A stretch of 64,000 bases of DNA from Talpa occidentalis (Eukaryota > Chordata > Mammalia > Eulipotyphla > Talpidae), in the NCBI RefSeq assembly GCF_014898055.3, contig NW_023601322.1, forward strand, positions 6,467,312 to 6,531,311, given 5' to 3'. Positions 41,756 to 55,192 of the stretch are shown here, piece by piece (within the stretch, counting starts at the first letter, position 1; the number at the start of each line of letters is the position of its first letter). Under the pieces are notes generated by a model. That model was not told the DNA's origin and ran no database searches. It was given only the letters and a program-made list of their open reading frames with translations. Position numbers and translations under genes: made by a program.

Positions 41756-44209
41756 CAATGAATCCCAAGTTATCTTACTTTGCCATACATAGGAATCATA
41801 TTAATGCTTATTGGATACTAATATGGGATTGTGTTGTTTTTGTTTTTTTCAAAATAGGTTAACATTATGTAGTTCTTGGGTTACACTAAAGACTTTTCAG
41901 AATCTTTCCAGAAATTACATATTTGGCATTTTAACTTGTTTTGATTTATTGATAATATATACCTGGTGAGAAAGAAAGTAATGAAGTTATACTGTTCAGT
42001 CAAAACAGGTCCTTTGATGATCACTGTAGGAAGTCTCCTGTGAATAAGTTCCCGTGAAGTGTGATGACTATGTGAAAACACCCTGCCTGAGAACCTGCAC
42101 CACACTTCAGAGCACAATGTGGTAACAAAGGCAATGTTCAGTTTCAGGGCTGCCCGATACCTACAAGGTGGCTTCACATTCTTTTACATGGTATAAAAGT
42201 ATATTCAATATCACATGAATTCTTGGGCACTATTTAGAGAGAAATGGAGGCAAGGAGTAAGTAGCCATCTACATATCCAATTATGCTGTCTATCTATGTA
42301 ATCTGTCACTTATCAAATCTCTATATAGTCCTCTATCTCCTATCATCTGTCTACCTACTGTTTAATCTATTATTTCTCTAATGTATTATCCGCCAAATAG
42401 CTATCAACCAATCTAACACCTATTAATCTAATCTCTCTTCTCTCTCCCTCGCTCCCACCTGCTCCCATCTTCTTAGAGAGAAATTGTGATTTCCTGGAGA
42501 AGGGCGGCAAGTATCTCGATCACAAAGTAGATCCTTGGACCTGTTAGAATTTGTTGCTGCCCTTTTTACCTAGATGGGAGAATGACTGATTGTTCTTAAA
42601 TGACAGGGCTAGAGAGAGGGCTGCAGTTAGGCCAAGTGTAGTTCCTAGTTTCTGACTAGGCAAAGTCGCTCTAGTTTTCTCTGGGTTAAGTGATGGCAGC
42701 TGTAGAAATTTTGCACAGAGGCTGAATCTGAGAGTGATCTTAAATCAGTCAACCAAAGAATATGTCACATAAGCTAAGGAACAACACGGACGTCACATGC
42801 TTAAAACGTCTCTGAATACCCCATGCATGAGCCCCAGGATAAAGTGCCTGCCGTCTGATGCCTGTCATCACACAGGACTCCGGCTGTGAAATTATGGTAA
42901 CACCAGCCATGTTTATTGCACTGCTCATCTCTCATCACTCCATCCAGACACCGGAGTTTAGAGGCTGCAGAGTAAGTGGAAGAGAGTGAAAGAATTTTAT
43001 ATTGGATGTAAGGTTAAAATCTCCTGGAAAGGATTTTTTTTTTTTAATTTGTCAGTGACCAGAAGCTATATAAAATTTCTGAGAATTGGGCAAAGTAGAC
43101 ATCAGAAGTTCATGCAAATGTGTCTAAAAAGAGGATAGCATTAAACATGTTAATGATATTGCCTTCAAGGTACAGACTAATCAATAAACTGGATACATTA
43201 ATGTACCAACTCAATTTGACATTTCATATAATTCCAATAATTTAAAATGCAATGTTCTAATATTGAGCATAAGTAAAATACATATATAATTTATAGCATT
43301 ATCGAAACATTTGAGAACATATTAAAATAGTTACACAGCTTTATTTCGTGCTGTTTCTTTGTACTTACACATTTTAAAATTTAAAGTGTGATATGTTCTA
43401 CTGAACTGCATTGCTTAGTGATTTATCTCAGCTACAAGTAAGACTGGACATGGAAACTACAGCATATTCATGATTATATAGAATGTTTTGTCTTCAAAAG
43501 GAAATAATGGATGTTACTCACATGTTTCTGTAATATTACCTCATTTACATGCTAGTAAATGTAGTACTTTTTGAGTTATTTTCTAGTTGCTAGCATTTCT
43601 CTGTTGTATAACCTTAGGCAAGTTATTTAATAGCTTCTATCTGGTAACTTTCTCTATACAATGGCGATATTAGGAATATATAATTCATTGGACCATTGCA
43701 GGAATTATATTAAATGGTATGTCTAGAGATTAGATCTATAGATAGAAAGTGATAGATATATCTATATATGTAAATGAGCTTTATAGAACATGACATTTTG
43801 CCTAATATTTTAACATAATAATTGTTATTGCATTGTTAAGTTTATATCTAATAGTGTTTGTAGACTGATCTCCTTACAACAGAATTAATATAGGCAAGAA
43901 CAAAATTAATTAATTCAGGACAATAATTAGCTTGCTGTTGCTTTCTGCCTCACCACCTTAACCCTTCCAGGATAATGTTCCAGATGGGAAAAAATAATTG
44001 TTCAAGTTAAATATTGTATATCAGATATGCTAGTCAGAAGGGATTTTGCTATGTTTAAGGAAAAACTGACAAGTTTGGTAATAACCACATTTTGAAGCAA
44101 CTTGTGATAATAGATAATGTAGGAGAAAAATCAAGATGGTTGTTGCTCATTCTGTTACTAATGAAAAAAATATCTTTCCATTTTATACTAGAACTACATG
44201 GAGAAAAAC
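41756..44209. other. Intergenic DNA, mostly without recognisable content
   Basis: 42280-42460 is a degenerate TCTA/CTAT-rich stretch. 42780-42960 could be a further LINE-2 remnant (CATGCTTAAAACGTCTCTGA, then CCCCAGGATAAAGTGCCTGC). 43590-43730 resembles a MIR (CCTTAGGCAAGTTATTTAAT). No gene was seen. Confidence 0.5.
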
Positions 44210-44575
44210 AGGCTTACCTCTGGAAATAAGACTAATAGCAAATAAGAGATCTAAGCTTACACCTAAAAATGGAGATCAAAAATACAATCCAAAATATCAT
44301 GGAGACCAAGAGCTGGTTCTTCAAAAAGTCTAGCAAAATAGATAAATTTTTAGCCAGACTCACAAAGAAGAGAGAGAAAGCATAAATAAAATAGAGAATT
44401 GACAACAGTTACTACAGAATAAGAGTATTACAAGCAGAGCAATTATATGTCCAATAAATTGGACACCCTGGAAGAAATGGACAACTTCCTAGAAACATAC
44501 AATATCCCTGGATTACTTCAGGAAAAGAATAGCAGACCTGAACAGACATAAATGATGAGCAAGAGAAAGAACAAC
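44210..44575 (+). mobile_element. LINE-1 ORF2 remnant, plus strand
   Basis: CCAAGAGCTGGTTCTTCAAA, then TTTTTAGCCAGACTCACAAA, then GACACCCTGGAAGAAATGGA, then CCTAGAAACATACAATATCC are all from the L1 ORF2 region before the reverse-transcriptase core. It is interrupted by stops. Confidence 0.78.
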
Positions 44576-47139
44576 AATTAAGACAAAGGTATGGTTAAAA
44601 CAAAATAAAACAAAACCACTAAATTCACATTGGAGAATTCAGATCCATGACCACATCTCCATTTCTTATATTGGTTTTTGTTCTGTTAAGATGTTTTACT
44701 ATTATCCATGTGTTTTATCTTTTCCCCCTAGTTTAATCCTCAACTAGAGACAGGTATTAACTGTATTTCAGCAATGACCTTTGAGAATCAAGAGATTGAA
44801 AATGAACAAGACTCAGAAAATTGGTAAATATCATGGCACTGGTGGACAACACTACCGCATTTCCATATAAATAAGCAAAGCTGCATCTCTGTCTTATCTT
44901 TTAGCCATAGTCTGTATCCTAGGAACAAGAAAAAAAAATAATAAGCCTGACATATTCCCTTAACTTTCCCCTTCTGTTTGACTGCATGTCTCTATCATAT
45001 TAATGAGTAAGTTTTCCTTGTTTAAATGAGGTAGCAGCTGACCAGTATATGACCCAGCACCAAGGTAATAGACACCTTTGTCACTGACACCTGGTCAAGT
45101 CTGTTGAGTCTCCTTACACACCAAATTCACTGAGGGCAAAACAAGGTAGAAGTTTCCTTTTCATTCGCAACAACATGTGATTGTATAGTAGCATGTACAG
45201 TCATGGCACACAATAACACACTGAGATGCATATCAATCAACTGATTTTGTAGACATCTGTGTTGTGATGTCATTGATTGTATTTTGTCCTAACGCACATA
45301 TTCAAATGTGGTGCTGACTTTTGAGGTGGCCAGTGGAGAGTAATATGGGTGCACTTAATTTCTGGTTTTCACTTGAAATTCCTTATTTTAAAATGTCTTC
45401 TTATCAAATTTAGTGTCAAAAACATAAAATCTTTGGAATAGTGAAACAGGAGAGGGTGAAGACAAGAGATCCTAACTTGGGAGGTGCATGTCTAAACATA
45501 TTTAGACAATGTGCATGGGAGACAGCTCACCATACTCTAGACTCTCCCTGGTGGAAAGCAAGTAAGTGAAGAATCTTTGTCTGTTGTCAGGAAAATTTTA
45601 GAACATGGTGTGGGGTGGAGGTGGAAAGCAGCATCTAATCAGGTAATTAAAATGCTTTATTCCTATTGCTGAAATGAAGCTTGACTCTCATCTGGCAAAG
45701 GCAAGATAGATAAGGCATCAACACCAAAGTCTGCTCCAACAAGGGATGCATGCTTCTCATTTTTACAAAGATGGAAGATGGTGGCCTCTTCTATAATTTC
45801 TATCAAGGCACTCATTATCATTATCAGCTCAGAGGAGAAAATAAATTGAATATGCATAGGGAAGTAGCAGCAACCTACACAGAATTTTATATTACATTAA
45901 AATCTGAAATTTCAAATGCTTTCCATTAATTTTAAAATAATTAGTTTGCAATACTAATAAAATTAATAGATTTGTTGAAATATGTAGAAATAGCTAGAAT
46001 TGAATGTCATAGCTTAGTGAATCATCTCAGAATATTTAACATTCCAAATTGCAGAAGGATTTCTGTCCTTGTAAATCACTTACTACTTTATAATGTGTTC
46101 TATTCTAATTGAATCGCTTGCACAAAGCTTTGGAACCTTGGGAGTTGAATTCAAAGAGCATTATGGGGGCAGAGCTCTTAATTTCCAAACTGGCTCTTGT
46201 TCTGCTACATGCCTTACAATGTTAAAAGCCAAATTCTACTTTCTATGGTGTGTGTGCTACTCCCTGAGGCGGATCTCAGTCCCAAATTTTCCCTTTCGTA
46301 ATCACACCCATTACTTTTTGTACTGTATATAACATTAAGTAATCAGGGTACTCCATTATGACCCCTAATTGCTTTTCTGAAAGGTAGGATGCCTAAATGT
46401 ACTAAATATGTTAAACATGGCAGCCAGCCTGCCTAGAGACACGGGATCATCAACATTACCACCTGTATAAAGCAATTTGAGATGCTTTTCTTGTTCTAGC
46501 CAGTACCTTAATTCAAAAAGAAATGATTTGAGTTGTGGCTCTTACGATTACCCTCTGCCTTAAGACATTGCCCCAGATGATAGAAGATCAGAGTAGTAAT
46601 AAATTTTTAAATAACATACATCTACTGCTTTGCATTAATTATAAGAGTCAAGGGATATTGGTTTTGAATACTCAAATATTTAGTAGATATTCTGTGGGAA
46701 ATTATAGTGCGTGGGTAGCATTGTTAATCTTTGCAAAAGTTAACTCCCATACAGTTAAAACAATGTTAAACTCCTTGTACAGCAATATGTCCTAATGTGC
46801 CCCTCAACTATTTCAGTACTTTTGTTCCGGGAGACATATTTTCTTCAAAAGATCCAATTGAATAATGCTATTAGATATAACAATGATAGACATATGATCT
46901 CTATATTCCATTTTTTCAAATGGCTTGAGTATACTAAGTAGTGACACATATGTACACACTCCATTTACCTCAGAGTGCAATAGAAAATACTGTTCCATAT
47001 GTTTGTATACATATATATCATAGAAACATATAGGATGAGAAAGTTACACCATAAAATACTGATAATCCATTCTGTATCCACATCCCAGTTGTTTGCTGAC
47101 ATGAAGCCTACACTTTTATTCAACTTTCACTTTTTAATG
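44576..47139. other. Intergenic DNA, nothing recognised
   Basis: AT-rich, unique-looking. No gene, RNA or clear repeat was found. Short ORFs lack family resemblance or coding bias. Confidence 0.55.
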
Positions 47140-47420
47140 CCAATCAATGAATATTGAGCACCCACTACTTGCCAAGCACTTTAGTAAAACCAAGGAGAAT
47201 AACACAAGATCTCTGAACACACACAAAACATATTCTAATGCAGGGAGACGTGTGCTACAATGTATTGATCATAAAGCAGAAACTGTTGATGAGAATATAA
47301 AGTGGGTTTGGAAAATGACTGATCATGCCCTGTGGGGGCTACATAAAGGTTTGTGGTGAGGAAATGCTTGCAGAGGCGGTGATAATTGAGCTGGGTTTAA
47401 AGAAGACGATGCTCATTCAT
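47140..47420 (+). mobile_element. Ancient repeat (L2/MIR-type), plus strand
   Basis: TGAATATTGAGCACCCACTA, then TTGCCAAGCACTTTAGTAAA, and later AATTGAGCTGGGTTTAAAGA follow a common old mammalian repeat. The family is judged from memory. Confidence 0.45.
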
Positions 47421-47835
47421 ATCCACAGACACAATTCTACACCCCTGATACACATTTACCCACTGCACAGTGGAATGACTTTGGATAGCAGGACTGTCTT
47501 GAACACTTTGCAGGAACATAGAACTTAGCTCAAAGTTAGGTTTGCACCAAATATAGAAGCAGTGAACAATGCTAGTGTGGCAAAGGCAGATGTTAAGGTG
47601 TACAACACAGACTCACAGTAGAAAGACAATAATTAATTCATTCTAATATGCATCTACAGCAGCATTAGATTTGTTTACTAGAAACCCTGTGGATCAAAAC
47701 TTTATCAAGGAGAATATAGGTCTTATGTATAGATTCCCTGACCTTTAGATTTATATACCCTACTTATTTCCAAAGTTATTTAGATCAGAACCCAGGCCCC
47801 CTCATCTATCTGTAAGGTTGTTTCATGGACTTTTA

Positions 47836-48159
47836 TCTATCTATCTATTTATTTATTTATTTTCTATTTTTTAATTAATTAATTGATTGATTGATTGATT
47901 TTATTTATAGAAGCACTGGGTACAGTCAGAAGCGCGGGAGGGTGAGAGAATTCACCAGAGCCAGAGCAGGGAGCAGAACAGGCAGAGGGACCGAAGTGCA
48001 CTGCTGAGGGGAGCAGCGAGCGGGCGGCAGGAGAGGTCTGAGCGCCATGTGGGACCCTCCTCCAGTGGCCGGGGAGCAGCCAGGGATCGAACTGGCGTTG
48101 CAGAGGCTGCGGGCAGCTTCACAACCCAGCGCTCAACTGCTGCACCACCCAGGAGGCCC
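47836..48159 (-). mobile_element. tRNA-derived SINE, minus strand, full length
   Basis: A perfect 13-bp target duplication (TCATGGACTTTTA at 47823-47835 and 48160-48172) flanks it. The T-rich left end (TATC/TTAT/ATTG tetranucleotide runs) is the expanded A-rich tail read in reverse. The body is GC-rich and close to the two young copies, with a few small deletions. It is intermediate in age. Confidence 0.88.
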
Positions 48160-48269
48160 TCATGGACTTTTAATACATTTATATTGTTTTGTTACATTTT
48201 GCATTCCATCCTGAGATTCCCTTGTTCTCCTAAATATTCTGATTTTCATATGTTAAAGCGAGAGGAGCA

Positions 48270-49620
48270 AAAGGAACTCAATGAAGAAAGGATAGATTCT
48301 CAACAAATGGTATAGACACTATTGCATAGACACATGCAGAAAGATGAACCTGGGTATAGACATCACCACATTCACATGATCTACTCACAAATGGGTGATA
48401 AACAATAAAAACTCAAAACTCTAAACTTGCTAGAAAAGAATATTGTAGAATATTTTTCATTATTTAATGAGGTATTAGATACAACACCAAAAGCATAATC
48501 CTTAATAAATGCATAAGGTATATTTATTAAAATAACACATTTGACTCTATAAAAAGACAGTTAAGTGAAAGAAAACACAAGTTACTCACTGTAATAAATA
48601 TTTGAAAACATATCTGAAAATGTTCTTTTTGCCCAAAATATAGATATACTCAAAATATATAATACTCAACAATGAGAAAATAATCTAATTAAAATATGGG
48701 TTAAAGTCTGAACAGGCATCACATGAAAAAAGATAAACAGCAAATACACACAGGAAAAAATGTTGGCTATCATTTTCAATTAGGGAAATTCAAATTAAAA
48801 CAACAGTGACATATAACTACACACGTGTTGGATCATTGGAGAAGCCATGACACATTTTTGCATAGAAAACATGGAAAAAATATGTCATGACTTTTCTGAC
48901 AGACTAATATTTGAATGGCTAAAATTCAAACGCTCCCACTATTAAGACCATAAATACAGAGAGCAACAGCCACTCTCCTCTGTGGGTGGGAATTCAAAAT
49001 GTCACGGCCTTTTTGGAAGACAGTGTGGGATCATTTTAGTAAGCTAAACATTTTCTTCCACATGGCCAAGAAATCATGCTCCTAGATTTTTACCCAACTT
49101 GGCAAAGACTTTATACATCATCACAAAAAAAAAAAAAAAGGTTATCAAGATGTCCTTCAATAATAGGTAAATGGATAAACAAGCTGGCACATGACACACG
49201 CATATAATGGAACACCATTAGCAATAAAAGATTTGAGCTATCAAGCCAAAAACAAAGGCACAAAGGAATGTTAAATGCACTTTGTTATGTGAAAGACATT
49301 AAGTCTAAAAGGCTACCTATGATATGATTGGAATGCTAAGAAATTCTAGAAAATCCAAAACTAAAAAGTACTATGATCAATGCTGGTCAGAATTTGGGGG
49401 AGGGCAGAAGGAAAATTAAACAAGTGAAGAAAAAAAAAAAAAACAGGTAACTTTTTAGGCTAATGGGACTACTCTGTGAGAATATAATAAAGAATTTAAT
49501 AATGCTGTGCATTTCTCAAAACTCAGTGAACTTACAGCATAAACTGAGAATGAACTTTTCCCTGTTCTGAATTCCACTATGTCTGAAATTTATATACTGA
49601 TTCAAGTTTTTAAAAAATTA
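48270..49620 (+). mobile_element. LINE-1 ORF2 end and 3' UTR remnant, plus strand
   Basis: In order: GATAGATTCTCAACAAATGG, AACTTGCTAGAAAAGAATAT, ACACCAAAAGCATAATCCTT, GTCTGAACAGGCATCACATG, AGGGAAATTCAAATTAAAAC, GTGGGTGGGAATTCAAAATG, TAAATGGATAAACAAGCTGG. This is the distal L1 order. ORF2 is broken, and poly-A runs lie at about 49124 and 49428. Confidence 0.82.
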
Positions 49621-51074
49621 TAGTTTGTTTGGTTCATCTTTCTTATCCTTTTAATGTATTCACATCTTTACATTTAATGTACGTTTCGCGTATACAACCT
49701 GTGCTGGGTTACTGACAATCGCTGTTTTTAACGACTATATTAATATTCATGACAATGCTTACAAGTGGTTACTGATATATTTGAATAACATTTGTCATAT
49801 TCGTGGCTGTTTTCTATCCATTGTGTCAGATCTATTCTTCTTTTGGTCTCCTTAAATATGGGCCAGATCTTGTGATTATTTTGTCTGTCGCATTTACTGG
49901 GGTTCTGATGATGTGGCCATAGGTGTTGGGGAGGGAGCTTTCTGTAATTATATGATTAAATCTCAGTTTATGGTTAATCTTTTAGTGTCCTGTCCCAGTG
50001 CTCTGGCATTTACAAATAATTTCTCGCTTACTCCTCCCCTTGGGTGAGGCAGAAATCTAGTGCGAGCTAAACAACTTTGTTTCCTGGAGGTTACATTTTC
50101 AGTGAGACCATTTTCCCAGGAGAATAGGCAATAGAAATATTCTGTTTTATAGGACCAGAGAGAACATTCTGGGTATATTCTCAAAATGGTCTCTTTTTCT
50201 TTGCCTCTGCTAGAAACACAAGGAACATTTCTTTCTTTTTCTTTCCCTTCTCTTTTGAGTGTTTACTATGGCAACCTGCTGGAGTCCTAGAAAAGAAATC
50301 TACAAAAGCCCGAGGTTGCACGACTTCTCACTCGTTTACTAGGCTACGCTCAGGTGCCATCAATTCATCCAAATTACTGCTGAATTTTAGGAGTCCATCC
50401 TGCAAGGAAGCAGAAGTGACTGACCTCATCTGCCTGCAAATTTCAGTGAGGTTGTTGCTTTACTGCATCAACTGCAGTATCAGTTCTTTGATGCATCTGA
50501 GAAAAGAACAATGATTTTCAGTTTACTCAGATTTTGTCGTTGCTATTGGTGTATGAAGGAGGGTGCTTAGCTCTTTGCTCTTTACTGCTTGTGTTGGAAT
50601 GTCTCCCCAAAATCTTAGCAGTCAGAGGGCGGGTGCAAAATTGGCGTGGACCAATCATGTGTCTGGAGCCTGTGCCAACAGGCCCTGGCCCTCAGGCAGA
50701 GCCATCAAGGTCCGCTAATGAGTTTGTTTCGCAGGAAGTCTGGGCGCTGCTCACACAGCCTCTTCTGAGCTGAACCCCGGAACTGGTGAGTGGGGTCCCC
50801 AAGCACTCAGCCCTTTTCTCAGTTCACCACAGTCTTGTGCAGCCTATGGCAGGAGCCCCGCTGGTTTTCAAAGCTAGATGTTTTGGGGGCTCCTTTTACC
50901 ATTCCGGGTGCTGTGGAATTCAAAGTCTTTGATCCTCAAGGAGAAGCTCTGGCTTTTGAGCTCCCTCCTGATTGTGGGCTGCCTCTTCCCACTACTGTTG
51001 TGTTGTAAGCTGAAAGTGTTTGTGGTGCCTGTTAATCCCAGGCAGCGCTGGAAAATCTCCCCTGAAAGGAACAG
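49621..51074. other. Intergenic DNA of mixed composition
   Basis: 49900-50330 and 50530-51000 are less AT-rich than usual here. The latter has several short overlapping ORFs in different frames but no coding consistency. It could be an old retroviral or DNA-element remnant; I could not identify it. Confidence 0.4.
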
Positions 51075-51285
51075 ACAGTAAATATTTCAGGCGTGCTGTG
51101 TACACGGTCTCTTCCCAACCTTTCAGCATTTGCTTGTCTAGTATAAAGGAGCCACAGAGACTGCAGAAATTAGTGCCATGGCTATGTTCCAATAAAACAT
51201 TATTTGTAAAACAAAATAAATTATTTCACAATAATTTATATTATTGTTGGCCCAGAGGCTGTAGATTTCCAGCCCTTGCCCTATG
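51075..51285 (+). mobile_element. hAT-type DNA transposon remnant (non-autonomous)
   Basis: GTAAATATTTCAGGCGTGCT, then GGCTATGTTCCAATAAAACA, then TTATTGTTGGCCCAGAGGCT and GTAGATTTCCAGCCCTTGCC match a common mammalian MER-type element as remembered. The exact family name is uncertain. Confidence 0.55.
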
Positions 51286-51592
51286 CTGTTCCTTGGAAAT
51301 TCAGTACACTCACAGAAATATTTTGGTACTTTAGTGCTTTAAATAATGATTTGTTTTCAGTGTCCTATGAGTTAAACATTATGATGTAGGATTTGCCTGG
51401 ATTATGTTTGTTAGAACAGGTTCTAGTATAGATTCTCTCAGGTGTGGGCAGTTAATTTAAATTTCATACTTCAGTTTATTCGTGTGTGGAATCAAATATA
51501 GTAATATCTATCTGGAAGAGGACAGAATTGAGGAAACAATTAGATTGCTGTAACTTCTCTTACCTAGTACAGTTTTACCTAGAAATTCTTTA

Positions 51593-51825
51593 TGCATAGA
51601 AGACTAGAGGTGGGGAAGGAGAGGATTCACCAGAGACAGAGTGGGGAGCAGAACAGGCAGATCTACTGAAATACACTGCTGAGGGCAGCAGTGGGCGAGA
51701 CAAGGGAGGTCTGCTGTGCCATGTGGGTCAGTTCCTTGGCGGGGGATGGAACTCATGCCATGGTGGCTGGCGATAGCTTGATAGCACTGAGACTTAACCC
51801 CTGCTCCACCAGGGAGGCCCAGGTA
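51593..51825 (-). mobile_element. tRNA-derived SINE, minus strand, lacking an A-rich tail
   Basis: A perfect 17-bp target duplication (TACCTAGAAATTCTTTA at 51576-51592 and 51826-51842) brackets it. Unlike every other copy here, the left end begins directly with TGCATAGAAGACTAGAGG, with no T-run, so the tail is absent. The rest of the body matches the family (CACCAGAGACAGAGTGGGGA). Confidence 0.82.
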
Positions 51826-51842
51826 TACCTAGAAATTCTTTA

Positions 51843-54519
51843 AAACACCTTGACATACTTGGCTGATTTTTGAAGATCAAATTAGAAAATATATCTAAAA
51901 ATATACTGTAAATGGTAAAGAACTTGATACTTAAGATTTATTATACGTAGTAAACGTATTTGAACTTTATATCCAGGTAAATATTACCTAAGCTTCTAAT
52001 TGAGCATATTCCAGTGAAATGAAGCATGATTAAATGCATTCATTAACTGAGCAGCACTACCTTTTTTAAATCCCTGTTTCTCTGATATATTCACCCCTTA
52101 CAGAAGATGTGTGGTTTGTCTGTGGGCTCCGCTTTCACTTGGCTTCATTCAAAGAATGACATTGAAATAACCTAGATTTTCAGCATAGAACTCTACATTT
52201 CATTCATAATTTCTCCCAATGCAGCCATTCCTTTGAATGGACACTTTCGGTAGAGTGATTACCATATACAGTACTTCTCATAAGATACAGATCTTCTTTA
52301 AGTAGTGGCCAACCCTGTCATTTCTTTAAAACAAAAGGCTGTAGATCATTTTTTTTCTTATATAATTTAACAGTGAAGTAGGTTTAATGCTTTACTAAAG
52401 AATTATGGAAACTTTTCTAAAACATGAATTTCTCAAAATGGAACTAGAGTGTCTTTATGGGCAATTTTATTTTGAAACATAGTCCAGTGTGAGTCAGCCT
52501 TCTTGATTTCAAAATTAATTCCAGCAGAGCCTATTCTGACATAGTTTTAAAGCACTGTCTTTAACCATATTCACTTTTTGAGAAAACTGTAAATGCATAG
52601 CAAAGTACATTTAGAAAAGGGATTAAATGCAAGTGACTTCATTTGCAAGTCCCACAGAGACATTTTACAGGACATAGGACGATGTCGTGGTTACTGACCT
52701 TTTTTATCTCTAGTTAGCTTAGAATTTTTAATTCATATCTGTTACTCCTTTCTGAATTGATCCTAATTTATCATGCCAAAAAGTTATCTCTTTAATAATC
52801 AAAGGGCATAGGAATACTTACTAGGTCATCGATGAAATCATAAATTAGGTTCTTAAGATAGGTATAAATTATCCTTACCAATTCACTCATTCAAAAAGAG
52901 GAATGGTTAAATCTGGGATGAGGGATGTGATCGCTCTTTATTGGGTCGTAGATGGCTCATATGTCACCTTGATAAGAATTAAATGAACTATTGCAACATG
53001 GATGGTCTCATGCATGTAGATTGCATGGATTTACACCAATATTATTTTTAGATAGTGTTTATCAAATATGGGAAAAAGTGCCAACCAAGTGAATTATCTC
53101 CTGTGATTTCTTATAAATTACTGTTTGCATTTGATAAGTGTCAGACTTAAGCCGTAAACTGGTTAACAAGCTAATAACAAGCCGAAGAGAATTTCTAATG
53201 GCATACAATTTATTCTGTTAACTTCTTACCCTTATTGCATCTTATAATAGCATAAAATATTGTGTTTTAATCAAACTCTTGGGCAAACATTTTGAAAATT
53301 AAAGTTCAGCATATTGAAAATTAAAGTTCAACAGTAAGCATCTATGAACAATTATTAGTTTTGAACCTTAAGGCACCAACTGGTGAGCGCAGCTAGGTCC
53401 TTTCGTGGACATATGTTGATCTCCTAAAAACTCTTAACAATGGAGCCCTTTTATTTGGAGGTTCATAAGAATATTATAAGAAGCACTGTCATGGCTAAAA
53501 TCCAAATATACTATTCTGTGATTCTCTGTTCAAATCTTAGAATTGCTAAACATGATTTAAAGGCCTGAGTGTCTATTGAAGTTTTATTTTTGTACCGCTA
53601 ATAAGTCAAGGAGATACAGTGTAATTGAAGAGAAGTGAGGAATATGAGAAGGCTTGATTTACAAAAGCATGGAAGAGCCTTTCCTAGATCGTTTCCTTCC
53701 AGTTTTCAGGAAATCAAGTCATCAAACCAGCAGGAAAATGCCAATGATCATGAACGCCTATAGCACTGGGCAGAAAATTTATAGGGAAAAAAAAAAAAAG
53801 CCTAAAGGAGCTGCAGAATAAGCAGCCTGGGATGGGGAGCAAGGGCTTCCTTCACTACTAGAATAATTGCCTTTGTTTTTCCTCTTTAACTTCCCAGAAT
53901 TTACACACCCGGCTCTTATCAATAGAGTTAAAACTGAAATAACGCAGATTGGGAGGGTAGTAAAGTCCGTTTTGGACAGAAGCACAGTCAAGTCAGTTAG
54001 GCAGAAAAAGATATTCCTCTTCCCTGCAAATAGATATTTCATACAGGGAACGATATCCTTAAAATCCCTTTTGAATGCTAGAGAAGTGGGAAAAACATTA
54101 CTCCAGTTTCAGTCTTAGATATCAGAAAAATCAGTAATGTGTAGAAATACAAGGAAACTTCAGACAATAAGAACAACTGTCTGCAACACCAGAGGGGGAT
54201 GTTTACAGGGGACTCCAGCGTTGCTGCAGGATTTTGTCTGCCAAAGCCCATGCTTACCCCTAAGGCCGTTGGAGGAGAAATAATGGCTTCTCCTTCTCTG
54301 CCTTCCCAATTGGCTTTGCTTTTCTGCCATTCAAAGTTTCCCACTGGCAACACCTCAACCAGAAATGTGCTGTCAGGACTTCCTGTGAAGGGGTCCAAGA
54401 AGCTAAAAGGGTGATTATTAGTCATATATCCTTTCCTCGTTTCTTACAAATCCACGTACAGTCCTTCATCAAGTTTTGTTCATTCTATTTCATCAACAAA
54501 TCTCAATTGTATTCATTTA
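51843..54519. other. Intergenic DNA, repeat-poor
   Basis: 51843-53770 is AT-rich and unique-looking. 53780-54420 is a more GC-balanced block with no recognised repeat. No gene was seen in either. Confidence 0.5.
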
Positions 54520-54755
54520 TCTGCACATCTATCACTGTCTAACTATTACAAAGCCATTGTGTTTTCTCTCCTGCACTATTGCAATGATTCCTAACTTGAC
54601 TCTAAATACTCTTATTAGGGAATTCAGATCCATCAACTCTGCTCAACTGGTGATCACTGTTCTAAAATGCTTATTGCATTATTGCATATGATACTCTTAA
54701 AATAGTTCGTGTCTTCCTTTTAATTTCAAATAAAATCAAATGCCTTAAAATAGTT
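54520..54755 (+). mobile_element. Ancient LINE-type remnant, plus strand
   Basis: CTCCTGCACTATTGCAATGA followed by TTCCTAACTTGACTCTAAAT, and later AATTTCAAATAAAATCAAAT, follow a common old repeat (L2-like as remembered). The young L1 at 54778 was inserted just after it. Confidence 0.4.
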
Positions 54756-54777
54756 CCAATAGTAATAACTAACTTTT

Positions 54778-55192
54778 TTTATTATTTTTTTAATTTTATT
54801 TAAATTTTATTTTTATATTCCCCATACAATTACAACCCCCTTATTTTGACCCCAATCCCTCCTTTCCCCGCCCCCTACCCCCCATAGAGTGTCTCTGGTT
54901 CATAGTTGTTTGTTGATTTTGATATTTTCTTTCTTATAGTTATTCTTTTTCCTGGTCCCTTATTTAGGTTTTCTAGATTCCTGCTATGAGTGAGACCATC
55001 CGGTATTTTTCTTTTTCTTTCTGGCTTATTTCGCTGAGCATGATCCCTTCCAGCGCCATCCATGTTGCTGCAAATTGCATGTGTTTATCTTTTTTGAATG
55101 CTGAGTAACATTCCATGGTGTATATGTTCCACATCTTTTTGATCCAGTCATCTATTTTTGGGCATTTGGGTAGTTTCCAAAGCTTAACTATT
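54778..55192 (-). mobile_element. LINE-1 3' end, minus strand, 5'-truncated insertion
   Basis: A perfect 16-bp target duplication (GTAATAACTAACTTTT at 54762-54777 and 55193-55208) brackets about 415 bp. Read on the minus strand it has the end of ORF2 (typical segment around 55075-55160: disabled, partial ORF only), a 3' UTR with a G-rich tract and an A-rich tail. It is a typical 5'-truncated L1 retrotransposition product and cannot move itself. Confidence 0.88.
54857..54883 (-). other. G-quadruplex motif in the L1 3' UTR
   Basis: On the minus strand there are tracts of 6, 5, 4 and 3 G separated by loops TA, C and AAAGGA. This meets the G3+N1-7 pattern. G-rich polypurine tracts are a known feature of mammalian L1 3' UTRs. 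Folding is inferred. Confidence 0.7.

Noticed and set aside
50530..51010. Possible small gene with overlapping 79- and 72-residue frames
   Set aside because: The frames differ, none has a recognisable domain, and no splice or promoter context supports them.
55075..55160. Active L1
   Set aside because: Only the last part of ORF2 and the 3' UTR are present, so the copy is 5'-truncated and cannot transpose itself.
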